From: Valencia hispanica
Taxonomy: Eukaryota > Chordata > Actinopteri > Cyprinodontiformes > Valenciidae
Assembly (NCBI GenBank): GCA_963556495.2
Contig: OY747714.1
Span: 48,951,541-49,015,540, forward strand
DNA length: 64,000 nt
Reading direction: 5' to 3'
A model generated the notes under the pieces. That model saw only the letters and a program-made list of their open reading frames with translations. It had not been told where the DNA came from and made no database searches. Below are positions 44,547 to 54,554 of this stretch, in pieces (within the stretch, counting starts at the first letter, position 1; each line of letters starts with the position of its first letter). A program made the position numbers and the translations under genes.

Positions 44547-44918
44547 CTAGTTACCTTCCACAGGATCGCAGCTGAGTGGGAACAAGATCCCCCTGGTCCC
44601 AGCTACACACATACATCCCGCGGTTTTGACTCTTCCAGCTTCAGTTACCAGCACCCAAGCATTATGCCACGCATTGTTCAAGCACTGGCTAGGCTCTACA
44701 TTTGCTTTCAGATAGACAAAACGATCGTGTTGGTATGACATAACACAACCGACTTTGTTGCTGTACAGATATTGATATGCCTCGGAAGCTTTCAGATTTT
44801 CCATTGCTTTTCCATCTATTGCCATTGACTGCACAAAGTAGGAGCAAATCTTGCTGTACGTTATGCTGGCCTGTGGATGTAGCAGCATGTAAATTGTTAT
44901 ACAGGATTCTTTTGGCAT
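44547..44918 (-). pseudogene. SWIM-finger/YqaJ-associated protein fragment (ISL2EU-like transposon)
   Basis: The minus-strand frame reads ENLKASEAYQYLYSNKVG, FVYLKANVEPSQCLNN, WVLVTEAGRVKTAGCMCVAG. This is the region before and within a SWIM zinc finger (CxC...CxH) of proteins that carry a YqaJ-like nuclease in fish. The C-M-C pair is in this frame; the CSH pair is recovered one frame over as GSCSHSAAILWK, so a one-base shift in the G-run near 44593 broke the finger. It ends at a GTAACT donor-like site. A THAP domain plus a YqaJ-type protein is a combination I associate with ISL2EU transposons; that link is from memory. Confidence 0.6.
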
Positions 44919-45159
44919 TGTTGCTTATGACTTTTGTTAAATGGTAACTGTGTTTGTGTATAGATAACCAAAGTAATCCATTATATGTGTTTTTGTCTTT
45001 TGCATTGTAAAGGTTTTCAACCTGACTTTCAACTTACCTACATGACTGTCTGGCATCTGAATGGATTATTGACAAAGTAAACAAAGAAAGAAGGAAATCA
45101 AGGAAGTTGTTGTCTGAGTTGATCCATCCTAACCTGCAGTTGGTCAAACCTTTTTTAAA
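44919..45159. other. Spacer
   Basis: No recognised feature. Confidence 0.4.
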
Positions 45160-46016
45160 GTTAGGGCAGACTTTCAAGAAAAACCCCCAGAAAACTTGAC
45201 AGACGGGTGTAATGTGCTCCCGCCTCCTGGTCTTCGTCAGGACGTGCTGCTGAATTTTTTAGAAGCTGTACACTGGATATACTCTTTTTCCGAAGACCAG
45301 AAAGCAGGACATTACAGTAATCAATTTGACTGGAGATAAAAGCATCAGTGTCTCCGTGTTGGCCAGAGAGAGAATGGGGCGGACTCTGGCGATGTTCTTT
45401 AGTTGATAAAAACCTATTTTTGTAATGTTTTTAATGTGAGGGATAAAAATGAGCTCAGAATCAAAAATGACACCCAGGTTCTTCACTTGTAAAGAAGGAT
45501 TAAAAGATAGTGATTGTAGTTTTGGTAAAAGTTTCTCTCTCTGAGCCTCAGGGCCGATGACTAAAACTTCAGTTTTGTCCTGGTTGAGCTGGAGAAAGTT
45601 TTCTGCCATCTAGGATTTGATGTCTAAAATGCAGCTAAAAAGTGCATCCACTGGCCGTGTGTCATAAGGAGACATGGAGATGTACAACTGTGTATCATCA
45701 GCATAACTGTGAAAGTTAACTCCATGTCTTCTGATGACACTGCCAAGAGGGAGCATATAAAGATTAAAAAGCCACACGTGAACTTGTGGACCTTAGAGGA
45801 GCAGGTATCTAAACTTAACATAAAAGTCCTGTCTGAGAGATAGGATGTAAACCATTTGTGAATATCACCAGAGAGGCAAATCTGTTTTAAACGAGTTAAA
45901 AGAATAGTGTGGTCTACTGTATCAAAGGCAGCGCTGAGATCCAGTAGAACCAGCACTGTGACCCTTACTGTTCACCCTAAAACCAGACTGACATTTTCTA
46001 GGACATAATTTTATTA
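45160..46016 (-). mobile_element. L2-clade LINE (third family), fragment
   Basis: The minus strand encodes RT blocks differing from families A and [21 protein letters not shown] (about 45955-45895), YLSDRTFMLSLD, then after a shift near 45770 the LTFTVMLMIHSCTS region, where the catalytic YADD would be but is out of frame, and NFLQLNQDKTEVLVIGPEAQ at 45550-45605 with LQVKNLGVIFDSELIF. It is truncated at both ends and broken by at least two shifts. Confidence 0.83.
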
Positions 46017-46021
46017 ACGTT

Positions 46022-46345
46022 ATGTCAGGAGTGTGTGATGCATGGACCCAATACGCCTGAGACCCTGATAGCAGGTGAAGGATGTTTATTAAAGGTGGAG
46101 GAGGTGATGATGATGATGATGATGATGGTGGTGATGGTGATGACGGCAGGAATGGAGAGGCAGCAGGACGACACACCATGGAGACGAAGACTATACTCCA
46201 CAACAACAGAACAATAATGATCCGGCGCTGAGTGAAGGGAAGTGATGGGTAATAAAGACAGGAGGTGAGTAGGATCAGGTGTGAATGATGTGAGAGACAC
46301 AGGTGAGGGCAATGATGAGGAAAGGGTGATTAGGGCAGCGTGACA
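46022..46345. mobile_element. LTR-like or short TG...CA element with GATGAT microsatellite
   Basis: The sequence runs from TGTCAGGAGTG to CAGCGTGACA (TG...CA ends, short inverted match TGTCA/TGACA). CGTT occurs on both sides (46018-46021 and 46346-46349), consistent with a 4-bp duplication; the left end could be 46022 or 46023. It contains a (GATGAT)n tract at 46106-46140. It resembles in style the TG...CA repeat at 32688-38400. No coding capacity is seen. Confidence 0.5.
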
Positions 46346-46525
46346 CGTTTATAAAGCTGACTTAGAAACGGTAAGTTAGATACCAGTCGAAAGTTAAAAT
46401 TAAGTTGCTCTTCTTTAGCAGCCCTTCAAGATGGACAGAGCCTCCATAGTGTCACCCATAGGTTTCTGAGGAGCTGAATTGAAGCCCAGTGTACAGTTCC
46501 CACCACCGTCTTCTTGGCCGCACCA
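46346..46525. other. Spacer
   Basis: No recognised feature. Confidence 0.35.
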
Positions 46526-46860
46526 CGCCACATCTGGGCCAAACGTTTGAAACTGAAAAACATGAATCTGAAAGGGTAGAAAAAGGGTCTGAAGCTGGAA
46601 GAAAAATCTGAAACTGTAAGTGACTTTTTTGACCTTAATTAGAAAGATCTGAATCTGAAAAAATATCATCTGAAACTGAAGGAAAAAAATCCTTAAACTT
46701 AAAAATATATATAACACTGAACATTTTGAATTAAAGTTTATTCAGAAAATTACAAAATAAATATAACATTAAAATTTGAATTAATATAAACCTTCAGTAC
46801 CATTTAATCTTATTTTAAACCCATTTTTTTGTTTTACAATGTTCACAAAAACTTGACTAT
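46526..46860 (+). repeat. Direct repeat, copy 1 (about 330 bp)
   Basis: It runs from CACCACGCCACATCTGGGCC through degenerate CTGAAA units, GACTTTTTTGACCTTAATTA and AAAGTTTATTCAGAAAATTA to AAAAACTTGACT. The second copy is at 47425-47758 in the same orientation, about 0.9 kb downstream. Confidence 0.85.
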
Positions 46861-47424
46861 TTTACATTCCTTACTAGTCTTTTCATTCTAGGAATAAACT
46901 CAGCTGCCTTTCATTTCTGTGAAGAACTTTACTGCTTCCATCCTTCATCTCTCTGTCCTGTAGATCTACCCAGTTCTCACAAGCTGGATGCTGGCCTTAA
47001 TTATCAAACTGTTCATCTTGATACAGAGCAACATGTTCATATTCCCCCAGATCTCCATTGTGTGTTGTGCTGCTGTATCCCGTCCTGCTCGTCCGATGTC
47101 CTGTCTATCCGTTCCTGCCGTCATCATCCTCATCACCACCTTCACCATTTCTGACGCAGTGGTTGGGAAAACTGCTCATAATTGATCACTCTTACAACAT
47201 CATTTGTACACAGTAGTGACTGAAACAGCTTTAATAACTGAGCTTTAGTGGTTACGCTTGATGCATTCTCTACCAATCATGTAATAATACAGTGCAGGAG
47301 GTGTTTGATAGATTATGTTCATTCCCATGTTTCCTGAAGGCAACATGATAGAGGGAACGTCTTCAGCCTCCTGCTTCTGCTGCCTCTCATGATTCCACTC
47401 CCCTCTCTGTGTAGCCCCGCTCAC
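46861..47424. other. Sequence between the direct repeats
   Basis: No gene. The stretch at 47085-47150 (GTTCCTGCCGTCATCATCCT, CATCACCACC) is a partial inverted counterpart of 46120-46160 (GTGATGACGGCAGGAATGG), suggesting two related repeats in opposite orientation. Confidence 0.45.
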
Positions 47425-47758
47425 CACGCCACATCAGGGCCAAAAGCTTGAAACTGAAAAACCGGAATCTGAAAGTGAAGAAAAAAAATGATAAAATAAA
47501 ATCTGAAACGTTAAATAACTTTTTTGACCTTAATTAGAAAGATCTGAATCTGAAAAAAAAATCTGAAGCTGAAGGGAAAAAAAATTCTTAAATTTGAAAA
47601 AATATATAATACTGAACATTTTGAATTAAAGTTTATTCAGAAAATTACAAAATAAAAATACCATTGGACTTTCAATTAATATAAACCTTCAATAATATTT
47701 AATTTTATTTTGAAACCAATTTTTTTTTTTTTTTATATTCACAATAAAAACTTGACTT
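47425..47758 (+). repeat. Direct repeat, copy 2
   Basis: It matches 46526-46860 with roughly 85% identity by eye; the last third (TTCAGAAAATTACAAAATAA and beyond) is the best conserved. A T-run of about 16 near 47720 is expanded relative to copy 1. Confidence 0.85.
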
Positions 47759-48159
47759 TCGTTTTCAGCTTTCAGTTTCAAATATTTCTTTCAAATACAC
47801 AAACATTACAGCCTTGATTTAACTTTATACAAATGTGGCAAAGATATTTACAATCAAATATATAAAAACAAACAATAATATAAACTATTAGAAATAATGT
47901 ACAAATACAATAGAATAAAATTAAGCACATTTCTATGACACACTAAAGAAAATATAATTACTACACTATTGCAATAAGAACAAAAAACACAAACTAAAAC
48001 CTAACTTTTCTGGTCTTCCTTGATGCAAAATAATTAATAAGCTGGCTCCAGACCCTCCAGCAACCCACACTGCACGCCTACATCATGATGAGCATCACTT
48101 GGGAGTGCAGCCTGGTCAGTAGTGGTCCTTGATATGGGCGACCTGGGCGGTTACACCTG
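47759..48159. other. Unassigned AT-rich spacer
   Basis: No recognised repeat or gene. Confidence 0.4.
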
Positions 48160-49535
48160 GCAATCAGCAAGAATTCTAACTCTCAAAAGACCTGTTACTC
48201 TGCCTTTAAAAAGTCCACTTATTAATCTAAATTAGTAGCACCTGTCTAAGCTCGTTAAACACACCTGTCCACCCCACAGTCAGTCAGACTCCAACTACTA
48301 CCATGGGCAAGACCAAAGAGCTGTCAAAAGACACCAGAGACAAAATTGTAGAACTCCACAAGGCTGGAAAGGGCAACAGGGTAATTGCCAAGCAGCTTGG
48401 TGAAAATAGATCAGTTGTTGGAGCAATTGTTAGAAAATGGAAGAGGCTAAAGATGACTGTCAATTTCCCTCAGACTGGGGCTCCATGCAAGATCTCATCT
48501 GGTGGGGTATCACTGATAATAAGAAAGGTGAGGAATCAGCCCAGAACTACACAGGAGGAGCTGGTCAATGACATGAAGAGAGCTGGGACCACAGGTTCAA
48601 AGGTTACTGTCGGTAGGACAATGCGCTGTCATGGTTTAAAATCATGCATTGCACCAAAGGTTCCCCTGCTCAAGTCATCACATGTCCAGGGCCATCTGAA
48701 GTTTGCCAATGACCATCTGGATGATTCAGAGGAGGCATGGGAGAAAGTCATGTGGTCAGCGGAGACCTGCTAGAACTTTTTGGTCTAAACTTCACTTGCC
48801 GTGTTTGGAGGAAAAAGAAGGATGAGTTGCATCCCAAGAACACCATCCCTACAGTGAAACATGGGGGTGGAAGGATCATGCTTTGGGGGGGAGGGGGGAT
48901 GTTTCTGCGAAGGGGACAGGACCACTGCACTGTATTAAGGAGGTGATGAATGGGGCCATGTATTGTGAGATTTTAAGCAACAGCCACCTCTCAGTCAGAG
49001 CATTGAAGATGGGTCGTGGCTGCATCTTCCAACATGACAATGACCCGAAGCACACAGCCAGAATAACCAAAGAGTGGCTCTGTAAGAAGCATATCAAGGT
49101 TCTGGAGCGGCCTAGCCAGTCTCCAGACGTAAATACAATAAAAAATCTTTGGAGGGAGCTGAAACTCTATGTTGCTTAGTGACAGCCCTGAAACCTGACA
49201 GATCTAGAGAAGTCTGTGTGGAGGAGTGGGCCAAAATCCCTGTTGCAGTGTTTGCAAACCTGGTCAAGGACTACAAGAAATGTTTGACCATTGTAATAGC
49301 AAACAAAGGCTTCTGTACCAAATTTTAACAATGATTTTCTCAGGTGTTCAAATACTTATGTGCAGCAATAAATTACAAGAAAATTCTTTAGAAATCAGAC
49401 AATGTGATTTCCGGATTTTTTTTAAATACTGTCTCTCACAATGGAATGCACCTACAATGTGAATTTCAGACCCCTCCATAATTTCTAAGTGGGAGAACAT
49501 GCACAATCGCAGGGTGTTCAAATAATTATGTTCTT
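48160..49535 (+). mobile_element. Tc1/mariner element, 5' end missing
   Basis: The right end (CAGGGTGTTCAAATAATTAT then GTTCTTCACTCTTA near 49510-49545) is a known style of fish Tc1 terminus. The corresponding left terminus is absent, so the element is truncated upstream of its transposase, somewhere near 48160. The transposase pseudogene is annotated separately. Confidence 0.82.
48303..49182 (+). pseudogene. Tc1 transposase, broken and catalytically mutated
   Basis: The N-terminus [20 protein letters not shown], the helix-turn-helix [20 protein letters not shown] and RGxxxx-type linker blocks are readable for 156 codons to a TAG at 48771-48773. The expected WSDET reads WSAET, so the first catalytic Asp is replaced by Ala. 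After frame shifts, one in the G-run at 48883-48899, the core continues: [11 protein letters not shown] (second Asp present) and [13 protein letters not shown], where the consensus NPIENLW Glu is Lys. Stop at 49180-49182. Two of three DDE residues are lost in addition to the frame breaks. Confidence 0.88.
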
Positions 49536-49674
49536 CACTCTTAATCAAAACTAAAAACTCATCTGTGTAGAGCTGCATTTGATTAATAATCACAGGAACA
49601 TCATTAGTTTTAGTCTGGATTGCAGCTATTTATAACTTTCCATTATTTTATCATCGGTATACAATGTTTCCTTG

Positions 49675-49755
49675 TTTGTTTTATGTTTCCATCATGTAAA
49701 GCACTTTGAATTGTCGTATTGCTGAAAAGTTCTATATAAAAAAACTTGATTCAAC
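49675..49755 (+). mobile_element. LINE 3'-end fragment (L2-like)
   Basis: CATCATGTAAAGCACTTTGA, then ATTGTCGTATTGCTGAAAAG and TATATAAAAAAACTTGATT: the conserved 3' end seen in L2-A at 4045-4110 (TGTAAAGCAACTTGAATTAC...). About 80 bases only. Confidence 0.55.
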
Positions 49756-50689
49756 AGGCATCAACATGTTTAAAAATGTGAAACAGGCAGATATGAGGAC
49801 TACAGAGACCGAAAGTGGTTTTACAAATGCAGGTGTGCCGGGTTTTGGAGAATGTTGGAGAAGTGAGGGTTAAACCTGTTTGATCAGATATGAATACTTA
49901 CTGAAGTTAGCGTCTGATTCACAGCTTTAAGCTCAGCTCTGTAGCTTTAACATTATAGATGTTATCAGAGACATTTGCAGTAACATAAACTAAGCCTGCT
50001 GGGGGCAACAGAGCATTGGGGCAGAAAGACGTTTTGCATAAACAAATAGTGTAGAGATTTTTTGTTGGGTGGCTTCAGTTATGAAATACATCAGATTATT
50101 CAGTTAAATGGATAAAATGAGATGAACCTCCATGTCAACCACTGATAGGAGGATCTGCACCTTCTGTAGAGAGATGGTTGTTGGTCAAAAAAATATTTTA
50201 GGTGTGTCACTCAGCTCCTTTATGACTGAGAACAGATGACCTTTATTCCCTTGTTTTTGTCAGTGTCCATACAGCCTGAATGTGTCTCCAGCCCTGCAAT
50301 AAATAATTAAACATAACACTCTTATCTCTGTTTGAGAGACTGAACTCCTGGGTTTTTATGTGATTAAAATAAAACCAAATAAAGATAATTATAAGACCTT
50401 TAAACTAGAAGGTTCATCTCAACCAGATGAAAAAGGTCACTACATGAAAATTAAAATGATGACTGACTGATAATAAATCAGTTTGATAGTTATTATTCAC
50501 CTTGGACATGCGCAGACCGTCTGTTTCACTTTCTAAGCTCCACCTTGTTCCACCAACAGAGCAGTCGGAGCTCACGTCGAGGCACCATTTCTCTCAACTG
50601 TTTTTTTTTTTTTTTTTTATCATTTGTGGCAAAACTCGATCTAACAAGGTTTATTCAGTGAAGTTCCTATCTCTTGTTCTTAGATAAAT
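49756..50689. other. Unassigned spacer
   Basis: No recognised element. A T-run lies at about 50602-50618. Confidence 0.4.
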
Positions 50690-51690
50690 GGAGTTAACAG
50701 GTTAACTTAGGTTCAGGAGCAAGGCCACGCCTCAAACCCGCTTCATAAATCCTAATCAATCTTAACTCGATTCACCCGGTACCTCACGCCTGCTCTACGT
50801 CTCTAATCACAGCGCGATACACATATAAACTCTGCTCCAGCGCCTCGAGCTGGAGCCTCCCCTCTCGCTCGGCGTTCCCCGGTCGCAGCTCCAAGCCCCC
50901 TCCGACATGTCCGGCTGGACAGTGGTGCGGCTCTAGCATGCGCTTTGGGAAAAGAGTATCCCTTTCAGCTGCTCCGCCAACAAGGCCCATCTCTTCAGGC
51001 TCCTTTTTCCACCTCCTCCACCCCATTCATCCCCATTCCGTCCCGGGCTTCCCGCTTCTGCTGTCCCCATTTCCTCGTCGAGCAGAACTTCCGGTGACGC
51101 AGTTTCCGTCCCCATTTTCTCGGGTCCAGCGCCTACAGCAGCCCCTACTGTGGGTGAGCCGCGACGTCACCCTGCGATGGCTCCCTCTTTTGATGAGTTT
51201 GCTTCCTTTTTGATTAATTTTTTCTCATCCCTGTCCTCTCAGGTAGCGCCTTTCACTGGTGCCCATCCGTCCTCTCATTTCGTCCCTTCTTTTCTCCGCC
51301 CTTCTAACTCCCTTTCGGCCCCCCCTCCTCCTGCCGTGACCCCCTCCGTTTCCTTCCCTACGCCCACCGCTTCAACAGCTCCTTAGGTTCTCACCCCCCG
51401 TCCTCAACACTCCTCTTCCTCCCCCGGCCCTCCCCCCTCTAGGTATGAACCCCTATTCTCTTTCCACAGCCATTGCCCCCCCCTCGGCCTCCTTCCTCCA
51501 TCCACCGCCCTTCCCCGGTTCACCCCCGTGCTATGTCAGCAGATCCTCCAAGGTCATCATGTTGACCACCTGTCCATCGCCGCTCCTCCACCTATCCCTA
51601 AACCCCCTCTTACCAGGCCCAGGGCCAACGCCCCAGCCCCTGGGATTGTTGACTGGCATGGCCGTCCTCTGCTCTATCAGGGGGGCCGGA
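50690..51690 (+). mobile_element. DIRS-like (tyrosine-recombinase) retroelement, 5'/gag-like part
   Basis: This GC-rich, C-rich block contrasts sharply with its surroundings. Frames give a short MSGWTVVRL start at 50909 and a Pro/Ser-rich stretch (SFDEFASFLINFFSSL, PPPPAVTPS). They end with DWHGRPLLYQGGRMVCKNFN near 51650-51710, which resembles the zinc-binding end of DIRS gag-like proteins. Frames are shifted several times. Assignment rests mainly on the RT/RNase H fragment at 52740-53500 in the same orientation. Confidence 0.55.
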
Positions 51691-52739
51691 TGGTCTGCAA
51701 AAATTTTAACGGGCATTACAAAGAATTTCACTGTGATGACTGATGGTGCGCCAGCTATGGTTGGGAAACACAGAGGGGCTGTTACTTTAATTGAGGAAGA
51801 AGTTGGCCATCCCATCATGAAACTGCACTGTATGATACACCAGGAAAACCTATGTGCCAAGATGTCAAATTCAGATCTTAATAATATCATTACTACAGTA
51901 CCAAAAACCGTGAACTTTATAGTTAAGCCAATTCCAGTTTCTGCTCCAGGAGATGGAAAGGTCATTCAAAGACATCCCGCTCCACTATGCTGTTAAATGG
52001 CTTAGCTGTGGAAAGGTTCTGGAATGATATGTGAATTGTTTTGATGTGGTAAAAACATTCCTGGCACAAAAGGGGCAAAGCTATCCTGAACTCAAAGATG
52101 AGAGGTGGGTTGTAAAACGTTTGTTTCTCGCAGATATAATTACATACCACACAAACTAAAAAAACTGTTTTAGACACACGGAAAGCTTTAGTTCAAAAGC
52201 TGACCGTATTTTCAAGCGATGTTTTTTTTCTCCTTGTTGTGAGACCATAAATACCATTTATATGTTGTTGTTCTTGTTATGGATAAAAAGGGATTTTTGA
52301 AAATAGCTGATTCGCACTTTGCCAACATCTGTCAACAAATATAATTCTATAAAGTTATTTTATAGAATGAAGGATGGACAACCCTGAGCATCCTCTTCAT
52401 GAGACTTTCATACAACGGAGTGTCTTCAGTCGGCGGCTTCTTCAATTTCGCTGCAATACAGACCGCTACAGGAAATCCTTCCTCCCCACAGCCATCATTA
52501 TCTACAACAACTCCTTAAAGAATTTATTATATGAGCTACAACAACACTTAATTTCCCTCTGGGATCAATAAAGTATTTTTGAATTTTGAATTTGAATTGA
52601 ATTTGAATTCTACATCTATAGTGAGTAATTGTTGATAAGCAGTGTTAATGACTTTATTGTTAATGCACAGTTGATATGGCACTTTGACTTCTGAGGAAAC
52701 TTTAGATGGCACTCTTCATCACAAAGGTTGCGACCCCTG
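51691..52739 (+). mobile_element. hAT element remnant inside the DIRS-like element
   Basis: Transposase blocks from 51715: FTVMTDGAPAMVGKHRG, EEEVGHPIMKLHCMIHQE and MSNSDLNNIITTV. After a shift near 51935: MERSFKDIPLHYAVKWLSCG, a stop after KVLE, and KGQSYPELKDERW. This is the catalytic core of GTF2IRD2/ZBED5-like hAT transposases. The right terminus reads AAAGGTTGCGACCCCTG (to 52739), a hAT end; no left terminus or duplication was found. A LINE 3' end is inserted at 52365-52616. It is dead. Confidence 0.8.
52365..52616 (+). mobile_element. Rex1/CR1-like LINE 3' end
   Basis: The last coding block (MDNPEHPLHETFIQ, SVFSRRLLQFRCNTDRY, KSFLPTAIIIYNNSL) is followed by CCCTCTGGGATCAATAAAG and a TTGAAT-type tail. 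It is the same family as the LINE at 4545-9616 and shows the intact 3' end lacking there. Confidence 0.8.
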
Positions 52740-53500
52740 CCTTAACACATACCGTCTGCCATATGTCCTTCACCTCCTGGATAACTTCTTGGTCATCACC
52801 CCCGCTTCTTCTCCACCCCACACTTCTTCACCACGCTTCTTCTCCGGGACTTCACGCTCTCACCGAGGCCTTCGCTAACATAGGTGTCCCTCTGTCGGAC
52901 GAGAAGACAGTGGGGCCCCTTACCTCTCTGGAGTTCTTGGGCATCACTCCTTCCAGGCTTCTCTGCCTGAGAAGGTCCACCGGATCTCCCTCATCCTCTC
53001 CAAATTATCTCCTCACTAACGTTGCTCTAAACAGCAACTGCTGTCGCTCCTAGGTCATCTTAACTACGCCGTCCGCATCATTCCCCAGGGTCGGTCCTTC
53101 CTGTCCCACCTTCTGTCCACTGCCGCTAGCATGCCATGCCTCCACGATCGGCTCGCCCTCACTGAGCCCTGTCGTACTCTGGTGCGATTTCCTCTCCTCC
53201 TGGAACGGTATCTTTCTTTTTTAACGATTTTGTCTCCCTTCCCGAAGACATACTGCTCTTTTCTGATGCTGCCCCTTCCATCGGTTTCAGGGGCTACTAC
53301 CAAGGGAGGTGGTTCGCTTCAGGCTGGCCCCCAGAGTTCAATTCCCTTCAGCCCCAGTCCGCCCTTCCTTCCTCTGCTCTCCACGAGCTTTACCCCATTG
53401 TAATAGCGGCCCTTCTTTGGGGACACGAGAGGTCGCAGAACTCAATTCTTTTGGATCCAATGTGCTTGAGGACTTGTATGTTCTTCTTCAGATGCTCGGT
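52740..53500 (+). pseudogene. DIRS-like reverse transcriptase / RNase H fragment
   Basis: Across shifting frames: YRLPYVLHLLDNFLVITP (the L-D-D RT catalytic box, here LDN), GVPLSDEKTVGPLTSLEFLG, then a LLGHLNYAVRIIPQGRSF-type block near 53050-53100, LLFSDAAPS near 53260 (RNase H-like), GGWFA-like sequence near 53310 and ELYPIVIAALLWGHE near 53385-53425. This order and wording match DIRS-type RT-RNase H. The second catalytic Asp is changed to Asn and multiple frame shifts exist. No tyrosine recombinase is visible. Confidence 0.68.
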
Positions 53501-53699
53501 GTAGATTAGGGTTCTTTCCTTTGAGCCTCCGGCCTGTCGTCCTCCATCTTTAGCCTCTCTTTCATCTTCTTCAACGTCTCCTCCTCATTCTCCAGCGTCT
53601 GCCCTTGTACCTCCTTCTGTGTCTTTAAATTTGCATGGTTGTAGCTAGGCCACCTTTTACAGCACACAAAGTTTCATTCAGGATCAGGATAAATAAAGA
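53501..53699. other. Junction of DIRS-like and gypsy remnants
   Basis: C/T-rich, perhaps the end of the DIRS-like element (LSSLRPVVLHL...). No firm call. Confidence 0.3.
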
Positions 53700-54450
53700 C
53701 AACATGTCTTATCCGTAAGATTTTACATCTTGGAATTGAAAAGGGGACACCATCAGCTCTTGTCAAGGTATCAAAGCATGGAGCAACCACTCAGCCAATG
53801 CCACCATTCCTTGACGGCGAGCTCGATCGTCAGAAGCTCACTGTCACCAATGTCATAACAGCTCTCTGTGGGATTGAAACGTTTTGGGTTTGTCTTCTCT
53901 CTACAAAGACAAACCCAGCTCCTAATGGTGAAGAAGAAGGTAATGGCTGTTGGAGATCTGCCATCCAAGGCTAATACTTGAATCGGGTGATCTAACTGGT
54001 CGACTGGGATGTGGTGTAGTTGAACTAGCTTAGGGCGGATTTAATTTTGTTCTGAACTGGAGTCTATGAGGGAACTGATTGACAAATGGGAACCTTGAGT
54101 TTGAATGGTGGTGGTTTGGGTGAAACAGACAATTTCTTTAATATTCTTTTTGCCCGACAGTACCCCCAGAATTGCTGAAAGGTTATCTCAAACATTATAA
54201 ACGGAAATAAAATGATTTGTCGAATCAAAGTAAAGGCAGCAACTGGCTTCCATACAACTCTGCCGTTCAGCCAGAGAAAGCAGAGCTCTGCTGATCTGGA
54301 TGGGTTCAGGAGATGGCTGACGTTGAGAAGGACTCGGAAAGGAGGTCACGGATGGACGCCAGGGAGAAGAGCTAGGAATAATGGAACTCTTGGACCTTGA
54401 CCTTTCTCTGATACGATTATCAATTTTCATGGCTAAGTTAATAAGCTTGT
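53700..54450 (-). mobile_element. Ty3/gypsy retroelement remnant (gag end, protease, RNase H)
   Basis: Minus-strand pieces run in gag-to-pol order. The gag C-terminus (54430-54188) has NLAMKIDNRIRER, SPSQRQPSPEPIQISRA and SLAERQ, then a zinc-knuckle relic where CLY-C-x-H-x-C has lost cysteines (SCCLYFDSTNHFISVYN). A protease-like block VDQLDHPIQVLALDGRSPTA lies at about 54005-53945. It is fused by deletion to RNase H: FNPTESCYDIGDSELLTIEL, then AVKEWWHWLSG (53880-53780). RT is absent. The N-terminal gag continues at 58712-58955 beyond an insertion. Confidence 0.78.
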
Positions 54451-54554
54451 TTAAAGTGGGGGTATTATGCTTCGTCTAGGCACATATTACCCTTCTATAG
54501 CACACTCCAATAAAATTGTCACCTTAAGTCTTTTAAAAGTCCGTCATATAAACA

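Noticed and set aside
46025..46312. Minus-strand Ser/Pro- and Ile-rich frames
   Set aside because: They are driven by the GATGAT microsatellite inside an LTR-like repeat.
46415..46717. 100-codon minus-strand frame with periodic FQFQ and FFLQ, resembling a membrane protein
   Set aside because: The periodicity comes from CTGAAA-type nucleotide repeats, and the second repeat copy at 47.4 kb does not keep the frame.
50784..51386. Pro/Ser/Arg-rich frames on both strands as a host gene
   Set aside because: GC-rich sequence opens many frames on both strands; the only recognisable words belong to a DIRS-like element.
51445..51996. 183-codon frame that looks like a DIRS-gag/hAT fusion protein
   Set aside because: It is formed by the chance in-frame join of two separate mobile elements; the hAT frame is broken just downstream and no promoter or splice evidence supports a fusion gene.
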